Origin: Mesotaenium endlicherianum
Lineage: Eukaryota; Streptophyta; Zygnematophyceae; Zygnematales; Mesotaeniaceae
Assembly (NCBI GenBank): GCA_009602735.1
Contig: WELA01007774.1
Coordinates: forward strand, 639,279-703,278
Direction: 5' to 3'
DNA length: 64,000 bases
Part shown: one piece after another, positions 8,769-20,261 of the stretch
Layout of the letters: each line of letters begins with the position of its first letter
How positions within the stretch are numbered: position 1 is the first letter of the stretch
Program-made: the position numbers and the translations under genes
Notes under the pieces: model-generated
Told to the model about the DNA's origin: nothing
What the model saw: only the letters and a program-made list of their open reading frames with translations
The model's database searches: none

Positions 8769-9845
8769 GCTCCAAAATTCGTGGAAGCGTGGAGACTTTG
8801 AAATTTGGAGCAATGACTCTCTGATATAATGCGTATGCTGTAGCATGCCCCACCTTGTGCTTTGTCTCTTGCTACATTATAAATTATCGCTCCACTAACA
8901 CACTAATTTGAGGGATGGCATGGACATGCATGGACATATATCGCAAAGATACTGACGTTTAATATGCCGCGCTATTTTTGATTCTCGGCCGTCGATATGC
9001 ACATCTTGTTTATTATGAAAGGTTTGTGCTAGTTTTTTAAAGGGTATCTGCTCAATGACAAGATGCTATATGTACCATCGGGTCCAACTAGGTCCGCCAC
9101 TTACAGCAAGTGTGTAATCTCGATTGATATTTTTCAGAGCTTATCTTCCCCTCGTCCCATTTCTCATTCTCATAGCTGTCAATGCCTCTGCTTGCTCGAA
9201 ACCTTTGACACTCAAAACATGATGAACAATGTTAGCGCGAGGCTGCACAGGACTCACCTGGAAAGGTGATCAGACCCGCGTTTTGCGACGACTACCGGGC
9301 TCATGGGGTGCTTACTGGCTGCGACTAATTCAATTCAATGAAAGTTTTTGCAAGATGTGCAAGTCGGGTGCAAAGGGTTTCGATTGTGATTATCAGCCTA
9401 AAGTGGGTTGAAAATATCGAAGGTTTGAAATCAAGGCGCAACCGAAAATGTGTTGTTATCAACGCTCAAACTTTAGAGGGAGTTATCACCCCATGACCCG
9501 CTCATACCGAGCTAGCTCCGGCTAGAACAATCAACATTTGACATCAAGCAGCGCATTTGCATTGAGCAGAAATCAGCAAGAAACCGGCATCCTTTGCACC
9601 GTGAGGTGAATCACGTCAAATTGGCATATCGACGGCTCAAGATCGATTTGAGCGTAACATCATGAGCGTCAGCATCCTTGCCACCAATGTGTATGCCAAC
9701 CGTGCTTTTTGTGTGTCAAAAAGGCGGTGTTTTGTGGTTTAGGAATGGACAGCGCTCAAGAGAGAGCATGCTACAGTGAATGCCTCCTGTCAAAAAGACT
9801 TGGCAAAGTATTTTGAACTCCACGCACTTCCACGAATTTTGGAGC
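8769..9845. mobile_element. Possible non-autonomous DNA transposon with terminal inverted repeats
   Basis: The sequence at 8769-8794 (GCTCCAAAATTCGTGGAAG, then CGTGGAG) recurs as its reverse complement at 9818-9845 with a 2-base insertion. Weaker inverted similarity extends outward (AGTCCTTTGAAAAT near 8755 against the complement of 9847-9872). About 1.02 kb lies between and has no convincing coding frame. I could not fix a target duplication, so the true ends and the superfamily are unresolved. A simple inverted duplication is the alternative. Confidence 0.5.
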
Positions 9846-9852
9846 CCGAGAA

Positions 9853-10815
9853 ATGATTTCTCCAAGGACCATAGTAAAAAAAGTTAAATGTTACCTCAAG
9901 ACACCAATCCTTTGTAGATCATTGGCTCTCTCTAAACCCTACACCCTAAACCCTCTGCCTTGGGGTACTCTAGAACCCGTGGCTGCCTCTTCCTCCCCCT
10001 TATTGCCAAAGAGTACACTCCCTGTGAGCTACATTCCCCCAAACCAGCAACAGCGAAGTGTGCAGTACGTACCTTTGCACTACGCCCAAGTACCACTGCA
10101 ATCTCCAAGACTGGTGTCTACTCCCGGCGCTCCAACCCTCCCGGTAAATCCTTGACCAGAATCATTTGTTAATGTACTGCAAAATTATGCAGTTTATTGC
10201 AATATTTGAGGGGTCTCGTCTTGAAATATTTTTGCTTCCTTGAGCTATTCATGTTCATGTTCATGAAAGCTAAATTCCTAAACTATCCCAACAGTCATTG
10301 CCTGCACCGTTGTTTATAGCCCATTCATTATTTCCCTTATCTTCTTTCTTCCTTACTGTGGTCTCCTCACGCGGTGAATCACAACGTCAACACAGCGCCC
10401 CTCCAACAGCACACCATTGGAATGGACAACAACAACTTTCCAAACTTTGCTATAAACTTCTCAAGCAAACTTTTGTATTATGAGAAATTACTTTGATGCT
10501 TGTACATATCATGCCCATTTCAATTGATGTGTGCCTCTAGCATTTATGGTTCATATGATACCCAGGCTCAATCCTGTAAGTGCCTCATTGCCTATATCTT
10601 CCTTAAATTTACCATTATAACTTTCCCTCTATGCGTGATTTGACACACGATCTCGACCACAACGGGACCAAGCGTTGATCCAACAAAATCCCATTGGCAT
10701 GGACAACAATGGCAATACGCAAGTGCCTTATGTTGGTTCGGCGTTGCTACAGGCTGCCAATGGCACCCCACCTGCTATTGTTGGATACCCCTCTGCACCA
10801 GTTGCAGCAGTTGAG
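9853..10815 (+). pseudogene. N-terminal exons of a host gene (Pro/Gln-rich), probably decayed
   Basis: Three coding-like pieces are suggested: about 9853-10141, 10293-10483 and 10640-10815. The first ends at a good donor (CCG/GTAAAT) and the second begins after an acceptor (CCCAACAG) in the same phase. The third ends at GAG/GTACTG, the donor of a 575-bp intron (10816-11390) that has a textbook branch site TGCTAAC and acceptor ATCACAG. The encoded stretches are rich in Pro, Gln, Ala and Ser, as in disordered leaders of plant transcription factors. Exon 2 runs into a stop at its far end, so either another donor is used or it is broken. The start at 9853 sits at the end of an inverted-repeat element and over telomere-like repeats, so it is doubtful. 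Confidence 0.45.
9937..9957. repeat. Short interstitial telomere-like repeat
   Basis: The patch consists of three CCCTAAA-like units (CTAAACCCTACACCCTAAAC). It matches the plant-type telomere repeat. It is too short to be a telomere and probably marks an old repair or insertion event. Confidence 0.5.
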
Positions 10816-11390
10816 GTACTGTGCTTTTTAGGATTGTTTTGGACCTCATTTTATTGCTATCATGGACAAGTCTTAGTATTTGTTTAGGCATGTTTATTAC
10901 ACCTGCTTAAGACCTGTTACATTCAACTACTTGTCCTTGTTATGCATATGTCTTGCTTGCTCCGAACCTCGCTATGCGTTGCACCCTTTTCCTGCCCTTT
11001 TACCGCACCTATTTTCCCCCAATTACCTGCTACCGCCTCTTATGCTGCTGTTGAAATTTATTTCCTCGTGTGCTCTCAACCTAGCTGTCTTTGTCAGCTG
11101 CTTGTATGCGCATCCTTCTTCTGTGCTATTCACCTGCTTGCACATGCTTCTTTGTCTGCTCTGAACCTTGGCGTGCATTCCACCTATTTCTTGCTTTTAG
11201 ACAAAGCTTTTTTCCTGTTGTTCATCAGCTTGCGTCACTTTTGCTACTATTTTTTACTATTCTCTTCTATGCTTTGAACCTTGCTTTGAGCTGCACCTTT
11301 ATTATGATTTTTTATGCGTGCAAAAGTAGTACTACGCCTGTTGTTTTCCATGATGCCTCTTGCTAACAAATACTTTGCACCCCATCACAG
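10816..11390 (+). other. Intron of the Myb/SANT-like host gene
   Basis: The donor GTACTG follows an in-phase exon end (…AVE). A T-rich body follows, then TGCTAAC at about 11360 and acceptor CAG at 11388-11390. Open frames inside it are Cys/Leu-rich by composition and are not taken as genes. Confidence 0.6.
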
Positions 11391-12037
11391 GTAATTCCTC
11401 TGGCAGGGCAGCTTCAGGCAGTCAGCAATACAGTGGCTTAACTTCCTCTTGCTAAAGTCGTGCCAGCCTTGGCTACAGCTCGTCCCCTGGCCAAGATACC
11501 GTGGACAACCAGCTGTGTCGAGAAGCTCATCATGGTGCAGTATGAGTATCTGGTTGAGCAGAGGCGTAGTGGCAACCCTCACATCAACTGCGTCACTGAC
11601 AAGAATAAGTGAAAACATCACCAAGACCCTGGGGCAGGCCACTGGCATCTAACGCACCAGTACTTCGGTGAAAGGCAAGTTTCAAAAAGTCTCTAGAGCT
11701 CTCAAAGTCATCTTTGACTACAACGTGCATGCTCCTACTAGTCAGGTTTCTTACTGGGAGGTGACTGATGTTGAACGCAGAGCTAGATGGGACATGGATG
11801 GCGATTGGCCTGATGAGACTTTGTATGAGTTTTTGTACCCCTATGCTCAGTGCAGGGCAGAATTTGTTGATCCGGGTGAGCAGGACCATAATGACCTCAT
11901 GAATCAGAAGGACTTAGCTAGGGCTGCTGAGCGTGCTAGAGCTAGAGAGGAAGCAGCAGCTGCAGCTGTTGCAAATCCTTTCCCTAACATTAGTGCGGGC
12001 TCTTGTGCGGGCCAACCTGAACCTGCCAGGAGTAGAG
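11391..12037 (+). pseudogene. Myb/SANT-like domain exon of the host gene, interrupted by element B
   Basis: Conceptual translation shows a Myb/SANT-like (trihelix-type) pattern. It has PWTTSCVEKLIMVQYEYLVEQ, then NITKTLGQATG, then a VKGKFQKVSRALKVIFDY helix, followed by an Ala/Arg/Glu-rich helix (AAERARAREEAAAA). Such domains bind DNA in plant transcription factors and in PIF/Harbinger accessory proteins. At least two in-frame stops (11439-11441 and 11610-11612), a frame change soon after 11612 and a further stop (11650-11652) break it, unless unseen introns remove them. Element B is inserted after 12037. The frame resumes exactly at 18184, so the insertion came into what was one continuous exon. 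Confidence 0.6.
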
Positions 12038-12780
12038 TGAAAGGGGCAAAGTGCCCTAGTGGAAGCGTAGTGACTCACGAGGAAAGGAACTAGTTGCCAT
12101 CATACTAGAGAGTGCAGCGGCATATCACTAACAAAGCTTAGGAAAATTACTCAACATTTTGAGTAGCAGGAAACTGCTCACCAATGATGTAGGATGAAAG
12201 GCCTTGTCATTACAAACCCGTAGAAATTTACAGAAGTGAAAACTGATAAGAAACAAAGAAGTTATGCCTATTTATAATTTTCTGCCTAAGTGCTCCCCCT
12301 AGGAGGAAGCTACGGATTTTCCTAAGTGTTCGTCAAATCGTCCCCTCCAGAATATTCGTGAGTAAGCCAGATTAGTCTAATCTGACGTGTCGGGCCGAAT
12401 TGACGTCCACATACATGCATCGACATTACTAGAATATTCTATCTTAGACGCGCTAGGCTAAACCGAAACTTCTAGGTAAATCGACCTAGTCGGCACTCCG
12501 CGTCAGCCGAACTTACGTGAAGGTTCGAGTTCATTCTAACGGGCCAGATCGCTCGACGCTGTCGGTCAATCCGACGGTCGCGCTCACCGCGAATTAAGGA
12601 CAGTCGTCAACCGACCTCAAAACTAATTAAACTTCGGAAATCCATAACTCTCTCAATACTTGACCAAATTCGATGAACTTTATATCAAAATGACCACAAA
12701 AATGCACTCTACACTACTATACAATCAAAACATACTTTCATGAAACTCAAAAATGCACTTTATAAACCTATGACCTTACA
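12038..12780 (-). repeat. 3' LTR of element B
   Basis: This 743-bp LTR is next to the polypurine tract (12,781-12,793, GAGGAGGGGGATGA on the element strand). Target duplication TAGAG lies just outside it. Confidence 0.93.
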
Positions 12781-15700
12781 TCATCCCCCTCCTCAAGATG
12801 CGACGTCCTCGACGCATTCTGCAGATAACGTCTCAACTTACTCTTACAATGAGTCAAGTTGGCCTCTGGCTCCCAAGTGTTGTCGTCCGCATGGTAGCCT
12901 TTCCACTTGACCAGATACTCTTGGACAAATCGTTGACCTCGCTTGACTCGTCGATCGCCGACAATCGCCTCCACTTCATACTCCAATACATCATCGATCT
13001 CGACCGGTGGTGGCGGTGTAGGTAGTCGTCCTGGATGTCCTTCATTCGGGTCAACGTATGGCCGCAGACAACTGACATGGAACACATCATGGATACGCCA
13101 GCCTGAAGGAAGTTCCAACTTGTAGGCCACTGGATTCACCTGCTTGAGCACTACAAAGGGACCTGTAAACCGTGCCCGCAGTTTCCTCTTGCCTGTGAAA
13201 GGTAGGTTCTCTGTGGACAAGAGTACTTTGTCGCCCACTTGGAATGTCACTTCCCTCCTGTGCTTGTTAGCATGCTTGACCTGCTCTTGTTGTGCCTTCC
13301 GAATACACGTCTTCGCCATATCCCAAGTCTTGGCCATCTGCTCCATAAAAGCTTGTGTAGTAGGAACCTGAGTCTCCTTGGCCTTCTCCAACAAGATGTT
13401 CCCTGGATGATATACTTCTCTCCCATAAACCATAGCGAATGGTGACTGCTTGGTCGATCCCTGCATGCTGTTGTTGTAGGCAAACTCCAATCCTGGCAGC
13501 TTCTTGTCCCACTCTGAAGGGTCCTCCATAGTGAAACTCCTGAGCACCTCTTGCAGAGTTCTGTTGAGCCTCTCACTCTGCCCGTCTGTCTGAGGGTGAT
13601 AGGAAGTGCTCATACTCAGCTTGGTCCCCATCAAAGTAAACAATGACCGCCAAAAGTTGCTAGTAAACCTTGGATCCCGATCTGAAACAATCACCTTCGG
13701 CAACCCATGTAGCCTGAAAATATGATCAAAGAATAGCCGTGCCACATCTGCTGCCGTAGAAGTCTCCTTCATGGGAATGAAGTGAGCCATCTTGCTGAGT
13801 CTGTCAGACACAACCCATACTGCATCGTGCCCTTGACCACTGACTGGTAACGATGTGATGAAGTCCATAGCAATCTGCTCCCAAGGATACTCTGGAATAG
13901 GCAGGGGCTGCAATGTACCTCCCTTCTTTTGATTTGGTGTCTTGTTTCTCTGGCACGCATCGCAACTCCTGATCCACTCCTCGATGTCCTTGTCCATATT
14001 TCTCCAGTAGTATTCCCGCTTCAGCACGCTTGCCGTCTTCTCGCTTCCAAAGTGTCCAGCATATAAGCAGTCATGATGCTCCGCAAGTAGTAAGTCTCGT
14101 AGCTCCTTGATGTCAGGTACCACCACTCTCTTGGAATCACCATAATACCATATGCCGTCCTTCTTCTGCATACTCGAGTTGAACTCAGCTGCTCCACCAT
14201 CAGCAAACTCTGGGTCCTCCTCATAACCTCTTTGAAGCTTCTCCTTGAAGTCCATATTCTCCTTGATGACTGAGACAGCTGCAAGGTCACACCTCCTGGA
14301 TAAAGCGTCTGCAGGGTTGATCTTCCCAGGTAAGTACTCAATCTTGTGGTCGAACTGTTGCAGAAACTCCATCCACCTTGCCTGTCTTGGTGTCAACGTT
14401 GGCTGCGTCATAAACTTCTCCAAGCTCTTGTGGTCGGTCTTGATGAACACCTTCCGGCCGTCCACATAACATCGCCAAATCCTCAAAGCCTGGATAATAG
14501 CCAACATCTCTCGCTCGTGTGCTGCATAGTTCTGCTCAGCAGGACTCAACTTCCTGCTCTCATATGCCACAGGCTGCAATCCTTTGCCCTGGTCCTGGAG
14601 AAGAATGGCTCCCACTGCGAAATTTGATGCGTCCGTGATGATGGTGAAAGGAAGCTCTGGACTTGCAATTGCCAACACAGGTGCCTGTGTCAACAGCTCC
14701 TTAATCTTCTCAAAGGCTTGCTGCTCCTTGTCACCCCATAGCCACTTCTCCTGCTTCTTCAACATGTCCGTGAGCGGTGCACACACCTTGGCAAATCCTT
14801 CAATGAAACGTCGATAATAATTCGCCATGCCGAGGAAACTCCTGAGTTGATGAATATCAGCAGGTACCGGCCAATCTCTGACTGCTTGCACCTTCTTCTG
14901 CTCCACCTTGACTCCTTCAGCTCCCACTATGTGTCCAAGAAACTCGACCTCCTTGAGACAGAAGTCGCACTTGCTCATCTTCCCATACAGCTTCTGATCT
15001 CTCAAGACCTCCAACACCTTCCTCAGATGCTCCACATGCTCTTCCAAGGTCTTCGAATAGATCAGGATGTCGTCCAAAAATACCACCACAAACTGGTCCA
15101 AGTAGGGTCTGAAGATACTATTCATGAGTCCCATGAATGTAGCAGGTGCATTAGTCAATCCAAAAGGCATGACTGTGAACTCGAACAAACCATAGCGAGT
15201 TCTGAAAGCAGTCTTCTGAACGTCTCCTTCCGCAATCCGTACCTGGTGATAGCCACTCCTCAAATCGATCTTCGAGAAATACTTCGCCCCGACAAGCCTG
15301 TCAATCAACTCGTCCACTCGTGGAAGTGGGTACCTGTTCTTGATGGTGACCTTGTTGAGTGCCCGGTAGTCGACACACATCCTCATAGTCCCATCCTTCT
15401 TCTTCACAAATAAGACTGGCGCTGCAAATGGAGACTCGCTGGGTCGGATGAATCCCTTCTCCAATAACTCCGTCAGCTGCTTCTTCAACTCATCCAACTC
15501 CGCAAACGATTGTCGATAGGCGGGTCTCACTGGTGGCTTGCTCCCTGGTTCCAACTCAATCTTGTGCTCCATAGCTCTCTGTGGAGGTAATCCTGCAGGT
15601 AGTTCCTCAGGAAATACGCACTTGAACTCCTCCAACAGCGCCTTAATTTGGGCAGGCATCTCAGCAGGCTTCTTCTCTTGAGCAGTTGGGCTCTGCTCCT

Positions 15701-16451
15701 TCTGAGCAAGGGGATCAGACACCACTACTTGCTCCTCCGGCGATGTACATTCGCCCAGGCTGTTAGGATTCACGCTTGCTCCATCTGATGACCTGGCCAG
15801 GGCCACCGAAACAAGGTACATCTCCTTCACCTGATTCGCCCTGCATAGCTTCTTAACTTGCAGGCTCGACAGAAGACAGTTACTTGTGGTCGTATCTACC
15901 TCCACCTGTTTCGCTGTCTCCATTCGACCATCACGCCCTTGGACTTTCACTTGTCCTGTGCTCCAGTGCACTTGAGGGTTGGCTTTCCTTAGCCATGGTC
16001 GGCCCAATATCACCTCATGGTGACCCAACTCTGCCTGCTCCATAACTTCCTTACTCCGGTGCCCCGCTACTTCCACGTGAATAGCTTCCGTAGGTGCACC
16101 ACACTTGAGTCTCTGCCCATTTGCCAAAATTGCCTCCTTAGGCTCATAATGCTTCTGCACAGGGACTCGCCACTCTTTCACCAGCTTCTTGTGCACAAAG
16201 TTTGCACTTGCGCCACTGTCGACCATACACTTCGCATTGTTGCCGTCGACCACTCCTTCCACGATGATAGGCTTGTCAACGTCTCGTCCTTTGCTTCTCG
16301 GCAGGCTCCTGGGGATAACCTCCTTGTGAGTTCTCGTCTTCACGCCAGTAGACACCCCAGAACGACTTACTGGCGTCCTCCTTTTTCCTGCTGTTGAGGT
16401 TGCTTCGCCTTCACATGACAGTCTCGAGCCAGATGTCCAAGCTTGCCGCAA
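12768..16451 (-). CDS. pol: Element B pol polyprotein with chromodomain
   Basis: This is a 1227-codon open frame. In order it has: aspartic protease with VDSGAS near residue 78; reverse transcriptase with FLDD near 458; RNase H with TDHKSLEKF near 650; the integrase zinc segment (HH...CDACQRNK) near 790-835; the integrase core with acidic residues near 861, 923 and 959; and a chromodomain ([10 protein letters not shown]...YLVKWKGY...TWEP) near 1155-1200. It overlaps the end of gag by about 85 bases in a different frame, the arrangement in which this family makes Gag-Pol by programmed frameshifting. The frame runs 13 bases into the 3' LTR. The true Pol start is probably not the ATG at 16451 but the shift site within the overlap. 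Confidence 0.93.
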   Translation of the reverse strand: MRQAWTSGSRLSCEGEATSTAGKRRTPVSRSGVSTGVKTRTHKEVIPRSLPRSKGRDVDKPIIVEGVVDGNNAKCMVDSGASANFVHKKLVKEWRVPVQKHYEPKEAILANGQRLKCGAPTEAIHVEVAGHRSKEVMEQAELGHHEVILGRPWLRKANPQVHWSTGQVKVQGRDGRMETAKQVEVDTTTSNCLLSSLQVKKLCRANQVKEMYLVSVALARSSDGASVNPNSLGECTSPEEQVVVSDPLAQKEQSPTAQEKKPAEMPAQIKALLEEFKCVFPEELPAGLPPQRAMEHKIELEPGSKPPVRPAYRQSFAELDELKKQLTELLEKGFIRPSESPFAAPVLFVKKKDGTMRMCVDYRALNKVTIKNRYPLPRVDELIDRLVGAKYFSKIDLRSGYHQVRIAEGDVQKTAFRTRYGLFEFTVMPFGLTNAPATFMGLMNSIFRPYLDQFVVVFLDDILIYSKTLEEHVEHLRKVLEVLRDQKLYGKMSKCDFCLKEVEFLGHIVGAEGVKVEQKKVQAVRDWPVPADIHQLRSFLGMANYYRRFIEGFAKVCAPLTDMLKKQEKWLWGDKEQQAFEKIKELLTQAPVLAIASPELPFTIITDASNFAVGAILLQDQGKGLQPVAYESRKLSPAEQNYAAHEREMLAIIQALRIWRCYVDGRKVFIKTDHKSLEKFMTQPTLTPRQARWMEFLQQFDHKIEYLPGKINPADALSRRCDLAAVSVIKENMDFKEKLQRGYEEDPEFADGGAAEFNSSMQKKDGIWYYGDSKRVVVPDIKELRDLLLAEHHDCLYAGHFGSEKTASVLKREYYWRNMDKDIEEWIRSCDACQRNKTPNQKKGGTLQPLPIPEYPWEQIAMDFITSLPVSGQGHDAVWVVSDRLSKMAHFIPMKETSTAADVARLFFDHIFRLHGLPKVIVSDRDPRFTSNFWRSLFTLMGTKLSMSTSYHPQTDGQSERLNRTLQEVLRSFTMEDPSEWDKKLPGLEFAYNNSMQGSTKQSPFAMVYGREVYHPGNILLEKAKETQVPTTQAFMEQMAKTWDMAKTCIRKAQQEQVKHANKHRREVTFQVGDKVLLSTENLPFTGKRKLRARFTGPFVVLKQVNPVAYKLELPSGWRIHDVFHVSCLRPYVDPNEGHPGRLPTPPPPVEIDDVLEYEVEAIVGDRRVKRGQRFVQEYLVKWKGYHADDNTWEPEANLTHCKSKLRRYLQNASRTSHLEEGDDVRS

Positions 16452-17398
16452 CTATAGCACGGTCCTCTCGGCTTGAAATTCTGCTGCCTGCGCTGGTACT
16501 GCACAAGTCCCAACTCCATGGGTACTGGACCTTGAACACTCGTGCTTGGCGCTTGAGATCCAAAGTGTCGATATCCTCCAAAGTTGTGGCTGCCCCACTG
16601 CCTCTGACTATACTCCACAGCGTCGACCCTTGTTGCCAATGCCATCATTTCTCCAAGACTGGTAGGGTCCTTGAGCGCCACTTCCTTGGCCACAGTTGGC
16701 TTGAGTCCCCTCTTGAACTTGTCCATCATCTCCGACTCGTGCATGGATGGACATTGAAGCACCAGCTCGTTGAAGCGCGATACATACTCCTGAACGCTTC
16801 CTCGCTGACGAAGGCGCACCAATAGATCTCGAGCGGTAGCCTCGGGTGCAATAGGTTGAAATTGCCTCTTCAAGCCTTCAAATAGCTGATCAACAGTAGC
16901 AGGAACTCCAGACAGCTGCTCTTCTCGTTCATACCAAGCTCCAGCACTCTTCTGCAGCAAAGTTATGACAAAGGCGACTTGCCTGTCGGGCGTGAGCGCA
17001 GAATACTCCATAAACTTCTTCACTCCAAAAATCCATTGATGAACAGGCGGCGATCCACGCTCTCCAGTATAAACTTCAGGCTTAGGTGCACGCACTCCTG
17101 ATGCGGGTGGAATAACTGGTTGCACCACTGGGTTAACATGAATCGGTGGTACAACAGGTGCAGGTGCCGAACTCGTCGAAGCGGCGTTCCCCATAACAAC
17201 TCGCACCATTCTCTCCACCTCCGCGCGCATATTTTGTTGAAACTGGGTGTAGACTTCTCCTCCAATTGCATTTGCCATTTGCCTTAGCATCGCCTGCATC
17301 TCTTGTTGCTCTCTGGTCATTGTTGGTGCTGCCTGCTGCCCCGCGCGCTCAACATGCTCGACATGTTCGCCTCCTCCAGCTGCCGGCTGCGACTCCAT
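16367..17398 (-). CDS. gag: Element B Gag protein
   Basis: This is a 343-codon frame. The N-terminal region is Gln-rich. A retrotransposon Gag core follows ([14 protein letters not shown]...[11 protein letters not shown]...[26 protein letters not shown]) near residues 110-245, and one CCHC zinc knuckle ([14 protein letters not shown]) near 315. Gag forms the virus-like particle and binds the RNA. The start at 17398 is about 37 bases downstream of the 5' LTR, as expected for a short leader. The same start (MESQ) is kept in relative D, which supports it. Confidence 0.93.
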   Translation of the reverse strand: MESQPAAGGGEHVEHVERAGQQAAPTMTREQQEMQAMLRQMANAIGGEVYTQFQQNMRAEVERMVRVVMGNAASTSSAPAPVVPPIHVNPVVQPVIPPASGVRAPKPEVYTGERGSPPVHQWIFGVKKFMEYSALTPDRQVAFVITLLQKSAGAWYEREEQLSGVPATVDQLFEGLKRQFQPIAPEATARDLLVRLRQRGSVQEYVSRFNELVLQCPSMHESEMMDKFKRGLKPTVAKEVALKDPTSLGEMMALATRVDAVEYSQRQWGSHNFGGYRHFGSQAPSTSVQGPVPMELGLVQYQRRQQNFKPRGPCYSCGKLGHLARDCHVKAKQPQQQEKGGRQ

Positions 17399-17421
17399 AA
17401 TATAATATGCAAACTAGCCCT

Positions 17422-17433
17422 GCTCCGATACCA
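17422..17433 (-). other. Primer-binding site of element B
   Basis: The site reads TGGTATCGGAGC on the element strand, two bases inside the 5' LTR. It is identical to the site of element A. Confidence 0.85.
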
Positions 17434-17435
17434 GA

Positions 17436-18178
17436 TGAAAGGGGCAGAGTGCCCTAGTGGAAGCGTAGTGACTCACGAGGAAAGGAACTAGTTGCCATCA
17501 TACTAGAGAGTGCAGCGGCATATCACTAACAAAGCTTAGGAAAATTACTCAACATTTTGAGTAGCAAGAAACTGCTCACAAATGATGTAGGATGAAAGGC
17601 CTTGTCATTACAAACCCGTAGAAATTTACAGAAGTGAAAACTGATAAGAAACAAAGAAGTTATGCCTATTTATAATTTTCTGCCTAAGTGCTCCCCCTAG
17701 GAGGAAGCTACGGATTTTCCTAAGTGTTCGTCAAATCGTCCCCTCCAAAATATTCGTGAGTAAGCCAGATTAGTCTAATCTGACGTGTCGGGCCGAATTG
17801 ACGTCCACATACATGCATCGACATTACTAGAATATTCTATCTTAGACGCGCTAGGCTAAACCGAAACTTCTAGGTAAATCGACCTAGTCGGCACTCCGCG
17901 TCAGCCGAACTTACGTGAAGGTTCGAGTTCATTCTAACGGGCCAGATCGCTCGACGCTGTCGGTCAATCCGACGGTCGCGCTCACCGCGAATTAAGGACA
18001 ATCGTCAACCGACCTCAAAACTAATTAAACTTCGGAAATCCATAACTCTCTCAATACTTGACCAAATTCGATGAACTTTATATCAAGATGACCACAAAAA
18101 TGCACTCTACACTAATATACAATCAAAACATACTTTCATGATACTCAAAAATGCACTTCATAAACCTATGACCTTACA
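17436..18178 (-). repeat. 5' LTR of element B
   Basis: This 743-bp LTR is about 98.8% identical to the copy at 12,038 by eye. The second TAGAG target duplication follows it. Confidence 0.93.
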
Positions 18179-18183
18179 TAGAG

Positions 18184-18914
18184 GTACAGGCTCAGCGCCA
18201 TCTTCAGCTCGTGCTGTGCCTGCTGTAGTTATGGCTCATATCCCTAATCCCATCCCTTTTGTTTACCTAGAGGATGGGTGTGTACATGCAACAGTTGATT
18301 ATGAGGATAGTGGGGATGATGGGCAAGAAGATGCGTCACCTGCCAGGTTTGCACGAGCACTTGCTGCTTTGCGCTCTTCACCTTCGGCTTCTCCTCTACC
18401 TCCTGCAACTCCTGACACACTTGGAGCCAAGACTAAGGCCGCAACTTACCCTCCAAGCGGTAAGCGTCTTAAGCAAAGTGCTAGTAGGGCCCGTGCTGAC
18501 ATGGCCTCTGCTAGTGATAGCCATGTCGTTATTCTAGAAAACATGCAACTTACTGCTGGTAATTAAGTTCTTGTGCAAAGAGAGCACAAAGGCTCAGCTG
18601 ATTAGTGAACTGCACCCCTTGCTAAGTTAGCACTAGTGCAGCATTTAACTCATGCAAAATTGACGCAGCAAAATCACCAAATGGACATGCAAATGGCGTA
18701 GTTGACGGCAAACATGGAGATGCAGTATAAAATTTATAGTCGGAAGTTTTTATCTCATGATGATGGGAAGCAAGGTTTCATAGCTACAATGAACACGCTT
18801 GCTAACAGCAAGGCTGCCGGCAAGAGTTCCACACCCACCCCTGCTGTTGCAGTTGATGGTGAAGCATCTCTTGGAGAGAAGCCTGCTAGTGGCTCCACTA
18901 GTTTGTCTAAGTAG
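18184..18914 (+). pseudogene. Downstream coding part of the Myb/SANT-like host gene
   Basis: Coding resumes in the same frame as before element B (…RSR/GTGSAPSS…). The protein is Ala/Ser/Pro-rich with an acidic patch (YEDSGDDGQEDASP) and a basic patch (PSGKRLKQSASRARADM), consistent with a disordered nuclear protein. The first frame closes at 18,566. A further coding-like segment (18,702-18,914, NMEMQYKIYSRKFLSHDDGKQG) ends in Ser/Thr-rich sequence. A stop at 18,699-18,701 separates it from similar sequence upstream. I do not recognise a second domain. The gene as a whole looks inactive. Confidence 0.5.
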
Positions 18915-19319
18915 TATTGTGCTTTCATTTTGTAGACTTTCATATTTAGGTTTTATTGTTTGTGTGAGAATACAGACTGTAATATAGTTCATACAAGTGA
19001 TTTCAATTCATACTCATTGTTTTATTGTGCTACAAATGTGTTTGGTTGCCCTCTCGGCCTGCTCAAATAGTACTTTGCTCAACTATGCTTTCCAAAGTAC
19101 ATATTGCCTCACATTACATTTTCTTGTGGCTGCCATTGCAAACTTGCCTTTATTCCATATTCACACAATTTTGCCTACTCCAACACCGTTTTTCTCTATG
19201 ACTAAGCTGAGGCAAAATTATGGACTCACATCTTGTCTAAGTGAGGCTAAATTATGCAAATAGCTGCATAATTTAGAGTATGACTCAGCAATTATCCTCT
19301 TGAAAGCACACACTGTATA
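18915..19319. other. Intergenic or intronic stretch
   Basis: AT-rich sequence with no recognised gene. It could be an intron or the 3' flank of the Myb-like gene. Confidence 0.4.
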
Positions 19320-19364
19320 GAGTCACCGAAGTGTTGCACCACTTGCACCACCTTCTGATTGTAA

Positions 19365-19489
19365 GATGTATCGCTATCCAGAGTTGGAGGTGCACATGAT
19401 AGAGTTTAAAAAATTTGCTACTGAGTTGCGTCGCGCCATTGCCTACAAAGAGAAAGCACTTGATGAGTAGAAGCAGGACACTGTGGAAT
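19365..19489 (+). pseudogene. Coiled-coil fragment, possibly the end of the Myb-like gene
   Basis: The translation from 19,365 (YRYPELEVHMIEFKKFATEL followed by RRAIAYKEKALDE) is helical and charged, like the C-terminal coiled coils of trihelix-type proteins. A stop follows, and the segment is then cut by the LTR starting at 19,490. Assignment to the Myb-like gene is inference from position and strand. Confidence 0.35.
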
Positions 19490-20207
19490 TGAAATGAATC
19501 GACTTACCAAATAGGCGATTAACAATTAATGATGATCTTTATATCAGCAAGTAATCTTTATGGTATTTTCTGGTAATTGGTTAACCAGCAACAGACAACA
19601 CACTAGCAGTGGACAATACTTGCAAGTCAAATGCAAGTAAACTAGCATCAATAATGCAATCAGTAAACTCATACATAAGCAAGGCTAGAAGGTAGTGCAT
19701 ATCAATGGCTTCTCGCCTTGGATTCAGATGTCTCTCAGTAAGCTGTACAAGAGAGTTGGCCTCAGTTCCAAACGCCAAACTCGAGAGCAATATTTAGCAT
19801 ATGTACATGGGATGAGTTTACTGTTCAACGGCAAGTGCGATGGCACCGCCTACTTGGGAGTTAACCACATTGGTAGGACCTCAATTAACCAAATCCACCG
19901 CCATCTCCCATCATCCCGAATTGCCATCCATCCAAAGGATGTCATCTGGCCATTTATCTAGCATACCAAACTTAGATGCATATCTAGGCAGTTCGCTGCC
20001 ACCGAGTACGGAAGTCAGCTGGCTGTCAAAGAATGTGTCAGCAAGCTGACCTATGTTGACTTCAGCCTGCTGCTCTCGGCTGAGTCATTATACTGATCAA
20101 TATTCAAAGTCTAGCAGACTGAATATGAATTGAAGTCGAGCAGACTGAACATAATCAACTATTTAATTTAAATAATATTATATTCACCAATAAACTAATT
20201 CATTACA
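19490..20207 (-). repeat. 3' LTR of element H (family C)
   Basis: This 718-bp LTR is recognisable by strong similarity to the LTRs at 36,084, 44,327, 52,455 and 53,615. Confidence 0.85.
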
Positions 20208-20261
20208 ATCCCTCCAAGTTAATTGTTGTCGACTCGAGAACACTGATTCACTAACACTGAT
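19490..20261 (-). mobile_element. Element H, left part: 3' LTR and stub of family-C Ty3 element
   Basis: A 718-bp LTR (19,490-20,207; TGAAATG...CATTACA on the + strand) is followed by about 54 bp of internal sequence with the family-C purine tract (ATCCCTCCAAGTTAA on the + strand). Its diagnostic bases match the LTR at 52,455-53,139 rather than those of F or G. I therefore read it as the 3' end of H, whose other parts lie at 47,570-53,139. Element D is inserted at 20,262. The flanking 5-mers of the reunited H (GGAAT and AGTAT) match at only three of five bases, as might be expected of an old insertion. Confidence 0.65.

Larger units (their letters stand above)
12038..18178 (-). mobile_element. 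Element B: Ty3/gypsy chromovirus, young and whole-looking
   Basis: Two 743-bp LTRs (12,038-12,780 and 17,436-18,178) begin TGAAAGG and end CTTACA on the + strand and differ at about 9 bases (1.2%). A perfect target duplication TAGAG lies at 12,033-12,037 and 18,179-18,183. The body, read leftward, has a primer-binding site, gag, an overlapping pol in another frame, and a purine tract beside the 3' LTR. All domains are present and open, so the element looks whole and recently inserted. It splits the Myb-like host gene. Elements D and E are decayed relatives of the same family. Confidence 0.95.

Noticed and set aside
9937-9957. Telomere or chromosome end
   Set aside because: Only about three telomere-like units are present, embedded in ordinary sequence on both sides.
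10942-11366. Frames of 90-110 codons between 10,880 and 11,366
   Set aside because: They fall within a well-supported intron and consist of Leu/Cys/Phe-rich translations of a T-rich sequence.
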